Source of the DNA: an uncultured Oscillospiraceae bacterium
GTDB taxonomy: Bacteria > Bacillota > Clostridia > Oscillospirales > Oscillospiraceae
Assembly: GCA_947624065.1 (NCBI GenBank)
Contig: CANQIO010000016.1
Span: 1 to 35,542, forward strand
Reading direction: 5' to 3'
Length of the DNA stretch: 35,542 nt
Shown: piece after piece, positions 23,204 to 32,298 of the stretch
Layout of the letters: each line of letters begins with the position of its first letter
Numbering within the stretch: the first letter of the stretch is position 1
Notes under the pieces: generated by a model
Databases searched by the model: none
The model's input: only the letters and a program-made list of their open reading frames with translations
What the model was told of the DNA's origin: nothing
Program-made: the position numbers and the translations under genes

Positions 23204-24522
23204 TGGCGGACGTGACGGTGGTGGGCGCGGGCCTGGCGGGCAGCGAGGCCGCCTGGCAGCTGGCACAGCGGGGCTTTTCCGTTCGGCTGGTGGAGATGAA
23301 GCCCCATAAGATGACCCCGGCCCATACCTCGCCGCTGTTCTCGGAGCTGGTGTGCTCCAACTCCCTGCGGGGGGACGATCTGGCCAACGCCGTGGGCCTT
23401 TTGAAGGAGGAGCTGCGCCGGCTGGGAAGCCTGATGATGCGGAGCGCGGAGGCCCACCGGGTCCCTGCCGGCGGAGCGCTGGCGGTGGATCGGGAGGCGT
23501 TCGCCCAGACCATCACCGACGCCATCCGCTCCCATCCCAACATCGCGATCGAGGAGCGGGAGCTGACGGAGCTGCCAGACGGCGAGTGCATCATCGCCAC
23601 CGGCCCGCTGACCAGCGACGGGCTCATCCCCGCCATCGCGGACGCCTGCGGGGAGGCGGATTTTCTCCACTTCTTCGACGCCGCCGCGCCGCTCATCGCC
23701 TTTGAGAGCGTCGACATGACCAAGGCTTGGTTCGGCTCGCGCTACGGCAAGGGCACGGCGGACTACATCAACTGTCCCATGGACAAGGCGCAGTATGACG
23801 CCTTCGTCACGGAGCTGGCCGCCGCCAAGCAGGCCCCGGTCCACGGCTTTGAAGACGCGGGGGTATTCGAGGGCTGCATGCCCGTGGAGGTCATGGCCCG
23901 GCGGGGGCACGACACCCTGCGGTACGGTCCCCTGAAGCCCGTGGGGCTCAGGAACCCCGAGACGGGGGAGAACTACTACGCCGTGGTGCAGCTGCGGCGG
24001 GACAACGACGAGGGCACGGTCTATAACCTGGTGGGCTTTCAGACCCATCTGACTTTCCCGGAGCAGCGGCGGGTGTTCGGCTTGATCCCGGCGCTGGCAA
24101 ACGCGGAGTACCTGCGCTACGGGAAGATGCACCGCAACACGTTTTTGAACGGCCCGGCCCTGCTGGACCGGTATTACCGGCTGAGAAGCCGGCCCAACGT
24201 CACCTTTGCCGGCCAGGTCACCGGCGTGGAGGGCTATGTGGAGAGCTGCGCCAGCGGCATGCTGGCGGCGCTGGAGATGGCCCGCCGGCTCCGCGGCCTG
24301 CCGCCGCTGGACTTTCCCCGGACCACGGCCATCGGCGCGCTGGCGCTGTATGTGTCCGGCGGGGCGGCCAGCGGGGACTTCCAGCCCATGAACGTGAATT
24401 TCGGCATCATCGAGCGCTCGGACGAGCGCATCCGCAACAAGCGGGAGCGGTATTTGAAGGTGGCCCAGCGGGCCCTGGCCGATCTGGACAGGGTCATCGA
24501 AAGAGAGGAGAGCGGCGCATGA
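23203..24522 (+). CDS. trmFO: Folate-dependent tRNA (uracil-54) methyltransferase TrmFO
   Basis: This 439-residue flavoprotein makes 5-methyluridine at position 54 of tRNA using 5,10-methylenetetrahydrofolate and FADH2; it replaces the SAM-dependent TrmA in many Gram-positives. Features are the FAD-binding VVGAGLAGSEAAWQLA near the N-terminus, EMKPHKMTPAHTSP, and ELVCSNSLRGDDLANAVG, which contains the conserved Cys of this family, and a C-terminal GALALYVSGGAASGDFQPMN. The start at 23203 shares a base with the topA stop, and the longer frame reads through topA. Its stop overlaps plsX (ATGA), so the genes are translated together. Confidence 0.95.
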   Translation: MADVTVVGAGLAGSEAAWQLAQRGFSVRLVEMKPHKMTPAHTSPLFSELVCSNSLRGDDLANAVGLLKEELRRLGSLMMRSAEAHRVPAGGALAVDREAFAQTITDAIRSHPNIAIEERELTELPDGECIIATGPLTSDGLIPAIADACGEADFLHFFDAAAPLIAFESVDMTKAWFGSRYGKGTADYINCPMDKAQYDAFVTELAAAKQAPVHGFEDAGVFEGCMPVEVMARRGHDTLRYGPLKPVGLRNPETGENYYAVVQLRRDNDEGTVYNLVGFQTHLTFPEQRRVFGLIPALANAEYLRYGKMHRNTFLNGPALLDRYYRLRSRPNVTFAGQVTGVEGYVESCASGMLAALEMARRLRGLPPLDFPRTTAIGALALYVSGGAASGDFQPMNVNFGIIERSDERIRNKRERYLKVAQRALADLDRVIEREESGA

Positions 24523-25547
24523 GGATCATTCTGGACGCCATGGGCGGCGACAACGCCCCCCAGGCGGTGGTGGCCGGCGCGGTGCGGGCCGCACGGGAGC
24601 TGGACACGGATATCATACTGGTGGGCCGGGAGGCGGAGGTGCGCGCCTCGCTTGCCGCCTGCGGCGGGGCCGAGCTGCCCCGCATAGAGGTGGTCCACGC
24701 CCCGGACGTGATCACCATGGAGGACGAGCCGGGCATGGCCTGCTACAACAAGCGCGGCTCCTCCATGACCGTGGCGCTGAAGATGCTCAAGGACGGCCAG
24801 GGCGACGCGGTGGTGTCCGCGGGCAGCACCGGCGCGCTGCTGGGCGGGGCCACCCAGTTCGTCAAGCGGATAAAGGGCATCCGCCGGGCGGCGCTGGGCC
24901 CGGTGATCCCCAACGGGGACAGGGGCGTGCTGCTCATCGACTGCGGCGCCAACGTGGACTCTACGCCGGAATATATCTTGCAGTTCGCCTACATGGGCGC
25001 GTTTTACGCCCAGCGGATGATGGGCATCAAGCGCCCGCGGGTGGCCCAGCTGAACGTGGGCACCGAGGACACCAAGGGCGGCGCGCTGCAAAAGCAGTCC
25101 TTCGCGCTTTTGAAGGCGGCATCCGACGCCGGACAGTTCGATTTCGTGGGCAACGCCGAGGGGAGCGAGCTGTTCACCGGCCGGTTCGACGTGCTGGTGA
25201 CGGACGGCCTGGCGGGCAACGTGATGCTCAAGACCGTGGAGGGTGCGGCGAAGTTCATGTTCAGGCAGCTGAAGGGGGTCATGTATAAGAGCACCTCCAA
25301 CAAGCTGGCCGCGCTGGTCCTGAAAAAGGACCTGGCCGGCATGAAGGCCATGCTGGACCCCTCCGAGGTGGGGGGCACGGCCCTGATCGGCATCTCCAAG
25401 CCGGTCATCAAAGCCCATGGAAGCTCTGACGAGCGCGCCATATTCAACGCCGTGCGGCAGGCCGTCGCCTGCGCCCAGGCGGATGTGGCGGCCGCCATTG
25501 AAGCCAATATAGACCATATGAGATTGGAAAAGGAAAAGGAGATCTGA
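24519..25547 (+). CDS. plsX: Phosphate acyltransferase PlsX
   Basis: This 342-residue peripheral membrane enzyme converts acyl-ACP to acyl-phosphate, the donor used by PlsY. It begins RIILDAMGGDNAPQAVV, diagnostic for PlsX, and contains SAGSTGALLGGA, DCGANVD and NVGTEDTKGG. It overlaps trmFO by 4 bases and is followed by acpP after 2 bases, which fits its substrate. PlsY is encoded about 11 kb upstream. Confidence 0.95.
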   Translation: MRIILDAMGGDNAPQAVVAGAVRAARELDTDIILVGREAEVRASLAACGGAELPRIEVVHAPDVITMEDEPGMACYNKRGSSMTVALKMLKDGQGDAVVSAGSTGALLGGATQFVKRIKGIRRAALGPVIPNGDRGVLLIDCGANVDSTPEYILQFAYMGAFYAQRMMGIKRPRVAQLNVGTEDTKGGALQKQSFALLKAASDAGQFDFVGNAEGSELFTGRFDVLVTDGLAGNVMLKTVEGAAKFMFRQLKGVMYKSTSNKLAALVLKKDLAGMKAMLDPSEVGGTALIGISKPVIKAHGSSDERAIFNAVRQAVACAQADVAAAIEANIDHMRLEKEKEI

Positions 25548-25549
25548 CA

Positions 25550-25780
25550 ATGGTTTACGACAAGATCATCGAGATGATTTGCGAGCAGTTCGACATGGAG
25601 CCGGACCAGCTGAACGAGAACACCACCTTCATCGAGGACATGGGCATCGACTCCGTGGACGTGGTGGAGCTGGTGGTGGAGCTGGAGGATGAGTTCGGCC
25701 TGGACGACATCCCCGAGGAGGAGCTGCGGAACCTCCGGACCATCGGCGATCTGGCGGCGTACGTCAGCGCGCACATCTGA
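25550..25780 (+). CDS. acpP: Acyl carrier protein
   Basis: This 76-residue acidic helical protein carries acyl chains on a phosphopantetheine attached to Ser35 in GIDSVDVVEL. The residue after the serine is Val where Leu is usual (DSL), a mild variant seen in other ACPs. The high Asp/Glu content (EDMGID, ELEDEFGLDDIPEEE) is typical. It lies between plsX and rnc, with its stop sharing a base with the rnc start. Confidence 0.95.
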   Translation: MVYDKIIEMICEQFDMEPDQLNENTTFIEDMGIDSVDVVELVVELEDEFGLDDIPEEELRNLRTIGDLAAYVSAHI

Positions 25781-26454
25781 TGGAGGCACTGGAGCAGCGG
25801 CTGGGATATACGTTCACCGACCGCTCCTACCTTGAGACGGCCCTGACCCACAGCTCATACGCCAATGAGCTGCCCCAAAAGCGGCACAGCAACGAGCGCC
25901 TGGAATTTCTGGGCGACGCGGTGCTGGGCTTTTGCGTGGCCAAATCCATCTGCCGGCTCTATCCGGAGATGCCGGAGGGGGATATGACCCGCCTGCGGTC
26001 GGAGCTGGTCTGCGAGACGAGCCTGCACCAGGTGGCCCTGGCCCTGGGGCTGGGGGACTATATCCACCTGGGCCGGAACGAGCAGTGCAACGGCGGCCGC
26101 ACCCGGCCCTCCATCCTGGCGGACTGCGTGGAGGCGGTCATCGCCGCGATCTTCCTGGACGGCGGCCTGGAGCCTGCGGAGCGGTTCATCGGCGAGCGCA
26201 TCCTCGGGGACATCCGCGCCGGCCACAGGCCCGCCCGCACGGATTATAAGACCCAGCTGCAGGAGCTGATGCAGCGGGAGGGCGGCATGGCGCCCACCTA
26301 CGCCATCGTGAACGAGACCGGCCCGGACCATGACAAGACCTTCACCGCCAGCGTGGCCCTGCCGGGGGGCGAGAGCGTCCAAGGCACCGGCAAGAGCAAG
26401 AAGGAGGCGGAGCAATCCGCCGCCAGGGTCGCTCTGGAGAGGCTCGGCGGCTGA
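25780..26454 (+). CDS. rnc: Ribonuclease III
   Basis: This 224-residue endonuclease cuts double-stranded RNA during rRNA maturation and mRNA decay. The signature NERLEFLGDAVLG (38-50) supplies Glu42 and Asp46 for metal binding, and SILADCVEAVIAAIFLDGG supplies the second acidic pair. A C-terminal double-stranded RNA-binding domain follows (DYKTQLQELMQR to KKEAEQSAARVALE). It overlaps acpP and the following radical SAM gene by one base each (TGATG). Confidence 0.96.
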   Translation: MEALEQRLGYTFTDRSYLETALTHSSYANELPQKRHSNERLEFLGDAVLGFCVAKSICRLYPEMPEGDMTRLRSELVCETSLHQVALALGLGDYIHLGRNEQCNGGRTRPSILADCVEAVIAAIFLDGGLEPAERFIGERILGDIRAGHRPARTDYKTQLQELMQREGGMAPTYAIVNETGPDHDKTFTASVALPGGESVQGTGKSKKEAEQSAARVALERLGG

Positions 26455-27455
26455 TGGCCAGGGCCAGGATCATCCCCATATTCGTCCCCCATCTGGGCTG
26501 CCCGAATGAATGCGTGTTCTGCGACCAGAAGCGCATCTCCGGCAGCCCTTTGCCGGCCTCGGCCGGGGATGTGGTCCTGGCGCTGGAGCGGGCAAAGACG
26601 CTGGGCGTGACCGGCGGCGAGCTGGCCTTTTACGGCGGGAGCTTCACGGCGGTGAGCCCGGCGCTGCAACGGCAGCTGCTGGAGGCGGCCCGGCCCTATC
26701 TGGCGGACGGGACGGTCGGCGCCATCCGGCTGTCCACCCGGCCTGACGCGGTGGACGAGGGGACGCTGGCCATGCTCAGGGAGCACGGTGTGAGGACCGT
26801 GGAGCTGGGGGCCCAGTCCATGTTCGACGAGGTGCTGGCCGCCTCCGGGCGGGGGCATACGGCCGCGGATACGGTCCGGGCGGCGCACATGGTGAAGGAT
26901 GCGGGGCTGCGCCTGGTGCTGCAGATGATGACCGGTCTGCCCGGCTCCAGCCCGGAGCGGGACGTTGAGACCGCCCGGCGGATCATCGATCTGGCGCCGG
27001 ACGGGGCGCGGATCTATCCCACGGTGATCGTCCGGGGCACGGCTTTGGAGGAGCTGTGGCGCGCGGGGGCCTATGATGAGCACACGGTGTCCGACGCGGT
27101 GGCGGTGTGCGCGGACATCCTGCCGCTGTTCGAGGCGGCGGGTATCCCGGTGATCCGCCTGGGGCTCAATCCCACGGCGGAGCTCTCCGCCGGCGGAGCC
27201 GTGGCGGGAGCCTATCATCCGGCGCTGGGGGAGCTGGTCCGCTCGGAGCTGCTGCGCCGGCGGGCGGCGGCGCTGCTGGAGGGCGTGCCGGCCGGGAGCC
27301 GGGTGACGCTGCATGTGGCGCCGGAGCGGGTGTCGGCCATGACCGGCCAGCGGCGGGCCAACCTCGCCGCGCTGAAGGCGCAGTTCGCCCTGGCCGATCT
27401 GCGCGTCGAGCCGTCCGCCGCGGGGGAGGAACTATTGGTTGACGTGGAGCGCTGA
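26454..27455 (+). CDS. Radical SAM protein, Elp3-like
   Basis: This 333-residue radical SAM enzyme has its [4Fe-4S] site at GCPNECVFCDQ (CX3CX2C) close to the N-terminus, after RARIIPIFVPHL. It continues with GGELAFYGGSF and RLSTRPDAVDEG, features of the Elp3-like radical SAM group. The acetyltransferase domain of Elp3 proper is missing. A gene of this type often stands between rnc and smc in Clostridia; its reaction is not established, and tRNA modification is a guess. Its 3' end contains the promoter for smc. Confidence 0.82.
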   Translation: MARARIIPIFVPHLGCPNECVFCDQKRISGSPLPASAGDVVLALERAKTLGVTGGELAFYGGSFTAVSPALQRQLLEAARPYLADGTVGAIRLSTRPDAVDEGTLAMLREHGVRTVELGAQSMFDEVLAASGRGHTAADTVRAAHMVKDAGLRLVLQMMTGLPGSSPERDVETARRIIDLAPDGARIYPTVIVRGTALEELWRAGAYDEHTVSDAVAVCADILPLFEAAGIPVIRLGLNPTAELSAGGAVAGAYHPALGELVRSELLRRRAAALLEGVPAGSRVTLHVAPERVSAMTGQRRANLAALKAQFALADLRVEPSAAGEELLVDVER

Positions 27456-27467
27456 TTGCGGTATACT
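27439..27467 (+). promoter_or_regulatory. Internal promoter for smc
   Basis: TTGACG (27439-27444) and TATACT (27462-27467) are separated by 17 bases; the -35 lies within the last codons of the radical SAM gene. It would allow smc-ftsY and following genes to be transcribed apart from the upstream run. Confidence 0.75.
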
Positions 27468-27515
27468 ACATCTTGTGTTGCTATCGGCGCAAAACTGGTA
27501 TTGAGGTGTAAGATT

Positions 27516-30500
27516 TTGTACTTAAAGGCTCTTGAGATACAGGGCTTCAAGTCCTTCCCGGACAAGACCACCATCCTGTTTGAGAAGAACGTGACCATGA
27601 TCGTCGGACCCAACGGGTCCGGCAAGTCCAACATCTCCGACGCGGTGCTGTGGGTCATGGGGGAGCAGCGCACCCGCGCCCTCCGGGGCGGGAAGATGGA
27701 GGACGTGATCTTCGGCGGCACGGAGAAGCGGGGAAAGCTGGGTTTCGCCCAGGTGACGCTGATCCTGGACAACACCGCCCGCCTGTTCCCCATCGACAGC
27801 GAGGAGCTGTCCATCACCCGCCGGTATTACCGCAGCGGGGAGAGCGAGTATTACATCAACAAAGAAGCCGTCCGGCTGCGGGATATCAATGAGCTGCTCA
27901 TGGATACGGGCCTGGGCCGGGACGGCTACTCCATCATCGGCCAGGGGCGCATCGCGGAGATCGTCTCCGCCAAGAGCACCGACCGGCGGGAGATATTCGA
28001 GCAGGCGGCGGGCATATCCCGGTTCCGGTTCCGGAAGGAGGAGGCGGAGCGGAAGCTGGCCGCCACCGACGATACCCTGCTGCGGGTGGGGGACAAGATC
28101 GAAGAGCTGCAGCTGCAGCTGGAGCCCTTGAAAAAGCAGGCGGAGGTGGCCCGGAAATACCTGGCGCTGCAGGAGCAGCTGCGGGTGCTGGAGGTCTCCG
28201 CCTGGATGGAGAGCCTAGACAAGCTCACCGGCCAGACGGAGTCCATCAAGGCCAGCTATGAGGCCGCCAAGGCGGAGCTGGAGCGGATGCGCGCCGCTCT
28301 GACGGACGATTATCAGCGGGCCGAGGCCATCGCCCAGCGGATGCGGGAGCTGGACATCGAGGCGGAGGCCCTGCGGGAAAAGCTCACCGCCCAGGAGACC
28401 GCCGTCAGCGAGAACAAGCAGGCCGCCGCCGTGCTGGCGGCGGATAAAAAGAGCAACCTGGACAGCATGGACCGGCTGCGGGCGGACATGTCCGAGGACG
28501 CCGGGCGCATCGGCGCGCTGGACGGGCAGATCGCCCAGCTGCGGGACCGGGTGGCGGAGATCCGGGACCAGCAGACCGGGTTGGAGGCCCGGATCGGCCA
28601 GCTGTCCAACATCGTCAACGGCCACCGGATGAAGATGGCCGGGCGGGAGAGCCGGGTGACCGCGCTGCGGGACGAGGTGACCCGCCTGACGGTGGACGGC
28701 CGGAGCATGGACGGGCGCATCGGCATGCTCACGGAGATGGAAAAGGACTACGAGGGCTATAACCGGGCGGTCAAGACAGTCATGCAGGCCAGCCGCCGGG
28801 GGAACCTCCACGGCGTCCACGGACCGGTGGCCAACCTGGTCCGGGCGGAGGAGCGGTATGCCTTGGCCATCGAGACGGCCCTGGGGGCCGCCGCCCAGAA
28901 CATCGTGGTGGACGACCAGTCGGACGGCAAGGCGGCCATCGAACTGTTAAAGCGCTTTGACGGCGGCCGGGGCACGTTCCTGCCCCTGAGCGCCATCCGG
29001 GGCAGCGTGCTGCGGCAGGTGCCCGTGAACGAGGACGGCTGTCTGGGACTGGCGCTGGACCTGGTGCGGTTCGACGAGGCATACCGGAACATCTTCGAGA
29101 GCATGCTGGGCCGGACGGTGATCGCCGAGACCCTGGGCGACGCCGTGGCCATCGCCCGGCGGCATAAGAACGAATTCCGCATCGTGTCCCTGGACGGACA
29201 GATGATCCACGCCGGCGGTTCCATGACCGGCGGCAGCGCCGCCAAGGGCACCGGCGTGCTCAGCCGGGCCAACGAGCTGGACAAGCTCCGGCAGCAGCGC
29301 CAGGAGATGGCCCGGCGGCTGGAGGAAAAGTCTGCCGCTCTGGAGACGGCGGAGCGGGAGCTGGCCGCGGCCCGGTACGATATGGACGTGGCTGGCCAGG
29401 AACTGACGCAGGTCCAGACGGAGGCGGCGTCTTTGCAGGCGGAGCGCTCCGCCAAGGAGACCAGCGCCCGGCAGCTGGAGGACGTGCGATCCGCCATGGC
29501 CGCCGGCGGCGAACAGCGCCAGGCGCTCATGGCGGACTATGAGAAAAAGAACGCGCGCATCGACGAGACGCTGCGGGAGCATGAGGCCCGTGGCCAGGAG
29601 CTGGCCCAGCGGGCGGAGGATATGCGCGAGCAGCTGCGCTCCATCACCGGCCGGAGGCTGGAGCTGGAGGGCAAGCGGACCCAGGCGGACAAGGACGCCC
29701 AGCGCCGGAATGAGGAGCTTATCGCCCAGGAGCGGCTGGTGGGGTCCATCGAGCGGCAGACCCTGGCCGCCGAGATGGAGGAAAAGCAGCTGGTGGACCG
29801 GCTGTGGGACACCTACGAGCTGACCCGCACCGCCGCCCAGGCCCAGCGCCAGAGCATCGAGAGCCTCTCCGCCGCCAACCGGCGCATCGCCGAGCTGCGC
29901 CGCGCCGTCCGGGAGCTGGGCACCCCCAACCTGGGGGCCATCGAGGAGAGCCAGCGGGTGGGGGAGCGGTACGATTACCTCACCGAGCAGCGGGACGACA
30001 TCGCCAAGGCCAAGGGGGAGCTGCTCACCATCATCGCGGACATCACCCGGCAGATGGAGGAGATCTTCACCCGGGAGTTCGCCGCCATCAGCGAGAGCTT
30101 CCGGGCCACGTTCCTGGAGCTGTTCGGCGGCGGCAAGGCGTCGCTGCGGCTGGAGGACGAGAGCGATGTGCTCAATTGCGGCATCGAGATCAAGGTCCAG
30201 CCTCCCGGCAAGGCGGTCAGCAACATCAGCCTCCTGTCCGGCGGCGAGAAGGCGTTCGTGGCCATCGCGCTGTACTTCTCCATCCTGCGGCTGAAGCCCA
30301 CGCCCTTTTGCGTCATGGACGAGATCGAGGCGGCGCTGGACGAGGAGAACGTGCTGCGCTTCGCCGAGTATCTGCACCGGCTGGACAGGACCCAGTTCGT
30401 GGTCATCACCCATCGCCGGGGCACCATGGAGCAGGCGGACGTGCTGCTGGGGGTCACCATGCAGGAGAAGGGCGTCTCCCAGGTCATCGAGCTGGACCTG

Positions 30501-30530
30501 GCCGAGGCGCAAAAGACAGCGGAGAACTAA
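27516..30530 (+). CDS. smc: Chromosome segregation protein SMC (short-armed)
   Basis: This SMC ATPase of about 1004 residues organises and segregates the chromosome with ScpA/ScpB. The N-terminal head starts YLKALEIQGFKSFPDK, with Walker A GPNGSGKSN. A coiled coil leads to the hinge (about 430-575, beginning HGVHGPVANLV and ending GGSMTGGSAA), then a returning coil and the C-terminal head with LLSGGEKAF and Walker B CVMDEIEAALDEEN. The length is about 180 residues below B. subtilis SMC (1186), and the loss appears shared between the two coil arms. Translation is taken from TTG at 27516, 7 bases after GAGGTG, because it puts the family-typical start at residue 2; the longer frame overlaps the promoter. 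Confidence 0.93.
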   Translation: MYLKALEIQGFKSFPDKTTILFEKNVTMIVGPNGSGKSNISDAVLWVMGEQRTRALRGGKMEDVIFGGTEKRGKLGFAQVTLILDNTARLFPIDSEELSITRRYYRSGESEYYINKEAVRLRDINELLMDTGLGRDGYSIIGQGRIAEIVSAKSTDRREIFEQAAGISRFRFRKEEAERKLAATDDTLLRVGDKIEELQLQLEPLKKQAEVARKYLALQEQLRVLEVSAWMESLDKLTGQTESIKASYEAAKAELERMRAALTDDYQRAEAIAQRMRELDIEAEALREKLTAQETAVSENKQAAAVLAADKKSNLDSMDRLRADMSEDAGRIGALDGQIAQLRDRVAEIRDQQTGLEARIGQLSNIVNGHRMKMAGRESRVTALRDEVTRLTVDGRSMDGRIGMLTEMEKDYEGYNRAVKTVMQASRRGNLHGVHGPVANLVRAEERYALAIETALGAAAQNIVVDDQSDGKAAIELLKRFDGGRGTFLPLSAIRGSVLRQVPVNEDGCLGLALDLVRFDEAYRNIFESMLGRTVIAETLGDAVAIARRHKNEFRIVSLDGQMIHAGGSMTGGSAAKGTGVLSRANELDKLRQQRQEMARRLEEKSAALETAERELAAARYDMDVAGQELTQVQTEAASLQAERSAKETSARQLEDVRSAMAAGGEQRQALMADYEKKNARIDETLREHEARGQELAQRAEDMREQLRSITGRRLELEGKRTQADKDAQRRNEELIAQERLVGSIERQTLAAEMEEKQLVDRLWDTYELTRTAAQAQRQSIESLSAANRRIAELRRAVRELGTPNLGAIEESQRVGERYDYLTEQRDDIAKAKGELLTIIADITRQMEEIFTREFAAISESFRATFLELFGGGKASLRLEDESDVLNCGIEIKVQPPGKAVSNISLLSGGEKAFVAIALYFSILRLKPTPFCVMDEIEAALDEENVLRFAEYLHRLDRTQFVVITHRRGTMEQADVLLGVTMQEKGVSQVIELDLAEAQKTAEN

Positions 30531-30543
30531 AGGAGTTACCGAT

Positions 30544-31413
30544 ATGGCGTTGTTCAAGGAGAAGAAAAAGGGCCTGCTGGGCGGGCTGTTCGCGGCCTTT
30601 TCCCGGGTGGACGAGGACTTTTTGGAGGAGCTGGAGGAACGGCTCATCCTGGCGGACGCCGGGGTGGAGGTGGCGGAGACCGCCGTGGAGGGCCTGCGCA
30701 AGGAGAAAAAGCTGAAGGGCCCCGAGGTCCAGGCCAAGCTGGTGGACATCCTCACCGACGAGATGGAGCGGGCCGGGTCCCCGGAGCTGCATTTGGATAC
30801 CAAGCCCGCCGTGGTGATCATGGTGGGCGTCAACGGCGTGGGCAAGACCACCACCATCGGAAAGCTGGCCAAGCTCTTCGCGGGTCAGGGCAAAAAGGTG
30901 CTGCTGTGCGCGGCTGATACCTTCCGGGCCGCCGCCGCCGAGCAGCTGGGCATCTGGGCCCAGCGCACCGGCGCGGACATCGTCCGCCACGGCGAGGGCG
31001 GCGATCCCGGCGCGGTGGTGTTCGACGCCTGCGCCGCCGCCAAGGCCCGGGGGGCGGACATCGTCATCGTGGACACCGCCGGGCGGCTGCACAATAAGCA
31101 GAACCTGATGAACGAACTGACAAAGCTGACCAAGATCGTGGCCCGGGAGCTGCCTGACGCAGACTGCGAGATATTGCTGGTGCTGGACGCCACCACCGGC
31201 CAGAACGGCCTCATCCAGGCCGAGCAGTTCGCCGGGGCCGCCGGCGTCACCGGCATCGTGCTGACCAAGCTGGACGGCACCGCCAAGGGCGGCGTGGTGT
31301 TCTCCATCGCCCAGCGGCTGGGCGTGCCCGTAAAGCTGGTGGGCGTGGGCGAGGGCGCGGACGATCTGCGCATGTTCGACGCCCGGGAGTTCGCAGAGGC
31401 CATGGTGCAATGA
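30544..31413 (+). CDS. ftsY: Signal recognition particle receptor FtsY
   Basis: This 289-residue SRP GTPase receives ribosome-SRP complexes at the membrane. After a short basic N-terminus (ALFKEKKKG) it has the helical N domain and the G domain: [38 protein letters not shown] and [10 protein letters not shown]. It lacks the long acidic A region of the E. coli protein, as is normal in Firmicutes. An AAAGGAG site precedes the ATG. It lies 13 bases after smc and overlaps the next gene by 4 (ATGA). Confidence 0.96.
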   Translation: MALFKEKKKGLLGGLFAAFSRVDEDFLEELEERLILADAGVEVAETAVEGLRKEKKLKGPEVQAKLVDILTDEMERAGSPELHLDTKPAVVIMVGVNGVGKTTTIGKLAKLFAGQGKKVLLCAADTFRAAAAEQLGIWAQRTGADIVRHGEGGDPGAVVFDACAAAKARGADIVIVDTAGRLHNKQNLMNELTKLTKIVARELPDADCEILLVLDATTGQNGLIQAEQFAGAAGVTGIVLTKLDGTAKGGVVFSIAQRLGVPVKLVGVGEGADDLRMFDAREFAEAMVQ

Positions 31414-32012
31414 ACCACCGGCGCTTCATCCTCGCCTCCGGCAACAAGGGCAAGCTCCGGGAGTTCCGGGAGATCCTGGAGCCCATGGGGATCGAGATCG
31501 TCTCCCAGGCGGAGGCGGGCCTCGACATGGACGTGGAGGAGACGGGGGACACCTTTGAGGAAAACGCTTGGCTGAAGGCCAGCGCTGTCTGCGCCGCCGC
31601 CGGTCTGCCCGCCGTGGCGGACGACTCGGGCCTGTGCGTGGACGCCCTGGACGGGGCGCCCGGCGTCCATTCCGCCCGGTTCGGCGGCGGCAAGAGCTGG
31701 ACCGACGCGCAGAAATACATGTACCTTCTGGAAAAGCTCGCCGGCGTCCGGGACCGGGGGGCGAAGTTCGTCAGCTGCATCTGCTGCGTGTTCCCGGACG
31801 GAGACGTGCTCCGGGCGCGGGGCGAATGTCCGGGGCATATCCTGGAGGCGCCCGTGGGCAGCGGCGGGTTCGGCTACGACCCGGTGTTCTGCCCGGAGGG
31901 CTATGCCGGCTCCTTCGCCAGCCTGGGGGAGGACGTGAAGAATCGGATATCCCACCGCGCCAGGGCGCTGGCCGCGTTTTCAAAGGAGTTGGAGAAATAT
32001 GCTGACAGGTAA
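31410..32012 (+). CDS. rdgB: XTP/dITP diphosphatase (RdgB/HAM1)
   Basis: This 200-residue enzyme removes pyrophosphate from non-canonical purine nucleotides such as dITP and XTP, keeping them out of DNA. The signature FILASGNKGKLREF is at the start, and ADDSGLCVDALDGAPGVHSARF and GSGGFGYDPVF follow; all are typical of the Ham1 fold. It overlaps ftsY by 4 bases and yhbY by 14, an indication of tight co-translation. Confidence 0.95.
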   Translation: MNHRRFILASGNKGKLREFREILEPMGIEIVSQAEAGLDMDVEETGDTFEENAWLKASAVCAAAGLPAVADDSGLCVDALDGAPGVHSARFGGGKSWTDAQKYMYLLEKLAGVRDRGAKFVSCICCVFPDGDVLRARGECPGHILEAPVGSGGFGYDPVFCPEGYAGSFASLGEDVKNRISHRARALAAFSKELEKYADR

Positions 32013-32295
32013 ACAGCGGGCCTATCTGCGCTCCCTGGCCCAGAAGGAGGACGCCATCCTCTATATCGGCAAGGCGGGCGTCACCGACCCGGTCATCGCC
32101 CAGGCGAGAGAGGCCCTGGCGGCGCGGGAGCTGGTGAAGGGCCGGGTGCAGGAAAACTGCGAGTACACCGCCAGGGAGGCCCAGCAGCTGCTGTGCCAGG
32201 CCTGCGACGCCGAGGGCGTGCAGGTCATCGGCAAGGTGTTCGTGCTGTATAAGACCCGCCCGGATGGGGCGAAAATAGTCTTGCCGAAGGACTGA
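31999..32295 (+). CDS. yhbY: CRS1/YhbY-domain RNA-binding protein
   Basis: This 98-residue protein is a single CRM (CRS1/YhbY) domain, an IF3-C-like fold associated with pre-50S ribosomes. It opens LTGKQRAYLRSLA and has the conserved GKAGVTD loop. An AAAGGAG site lies within the end of rdgB. It is followed after 3 bases by the nadD-yqeK gene, the usual Firmicutes order. Confidence 0.93.
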   Translation: MLTGKQRAYLRSLAQKEDAILYIGKAGVTDPVIAQAREALAARELVKGRVQENCEYTAREAQQLLCQACDAEGVQVIGKVFVLYKTRPDGAKIVLPKD

Positions 32296-32298
32296 GCG

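Noticed and set aside
20822-23266. An 814-codon minus-strand frame over topA
   Set aside because: Antisense to a well-conserved gene; Gly/Leu/His-rich without any domain.
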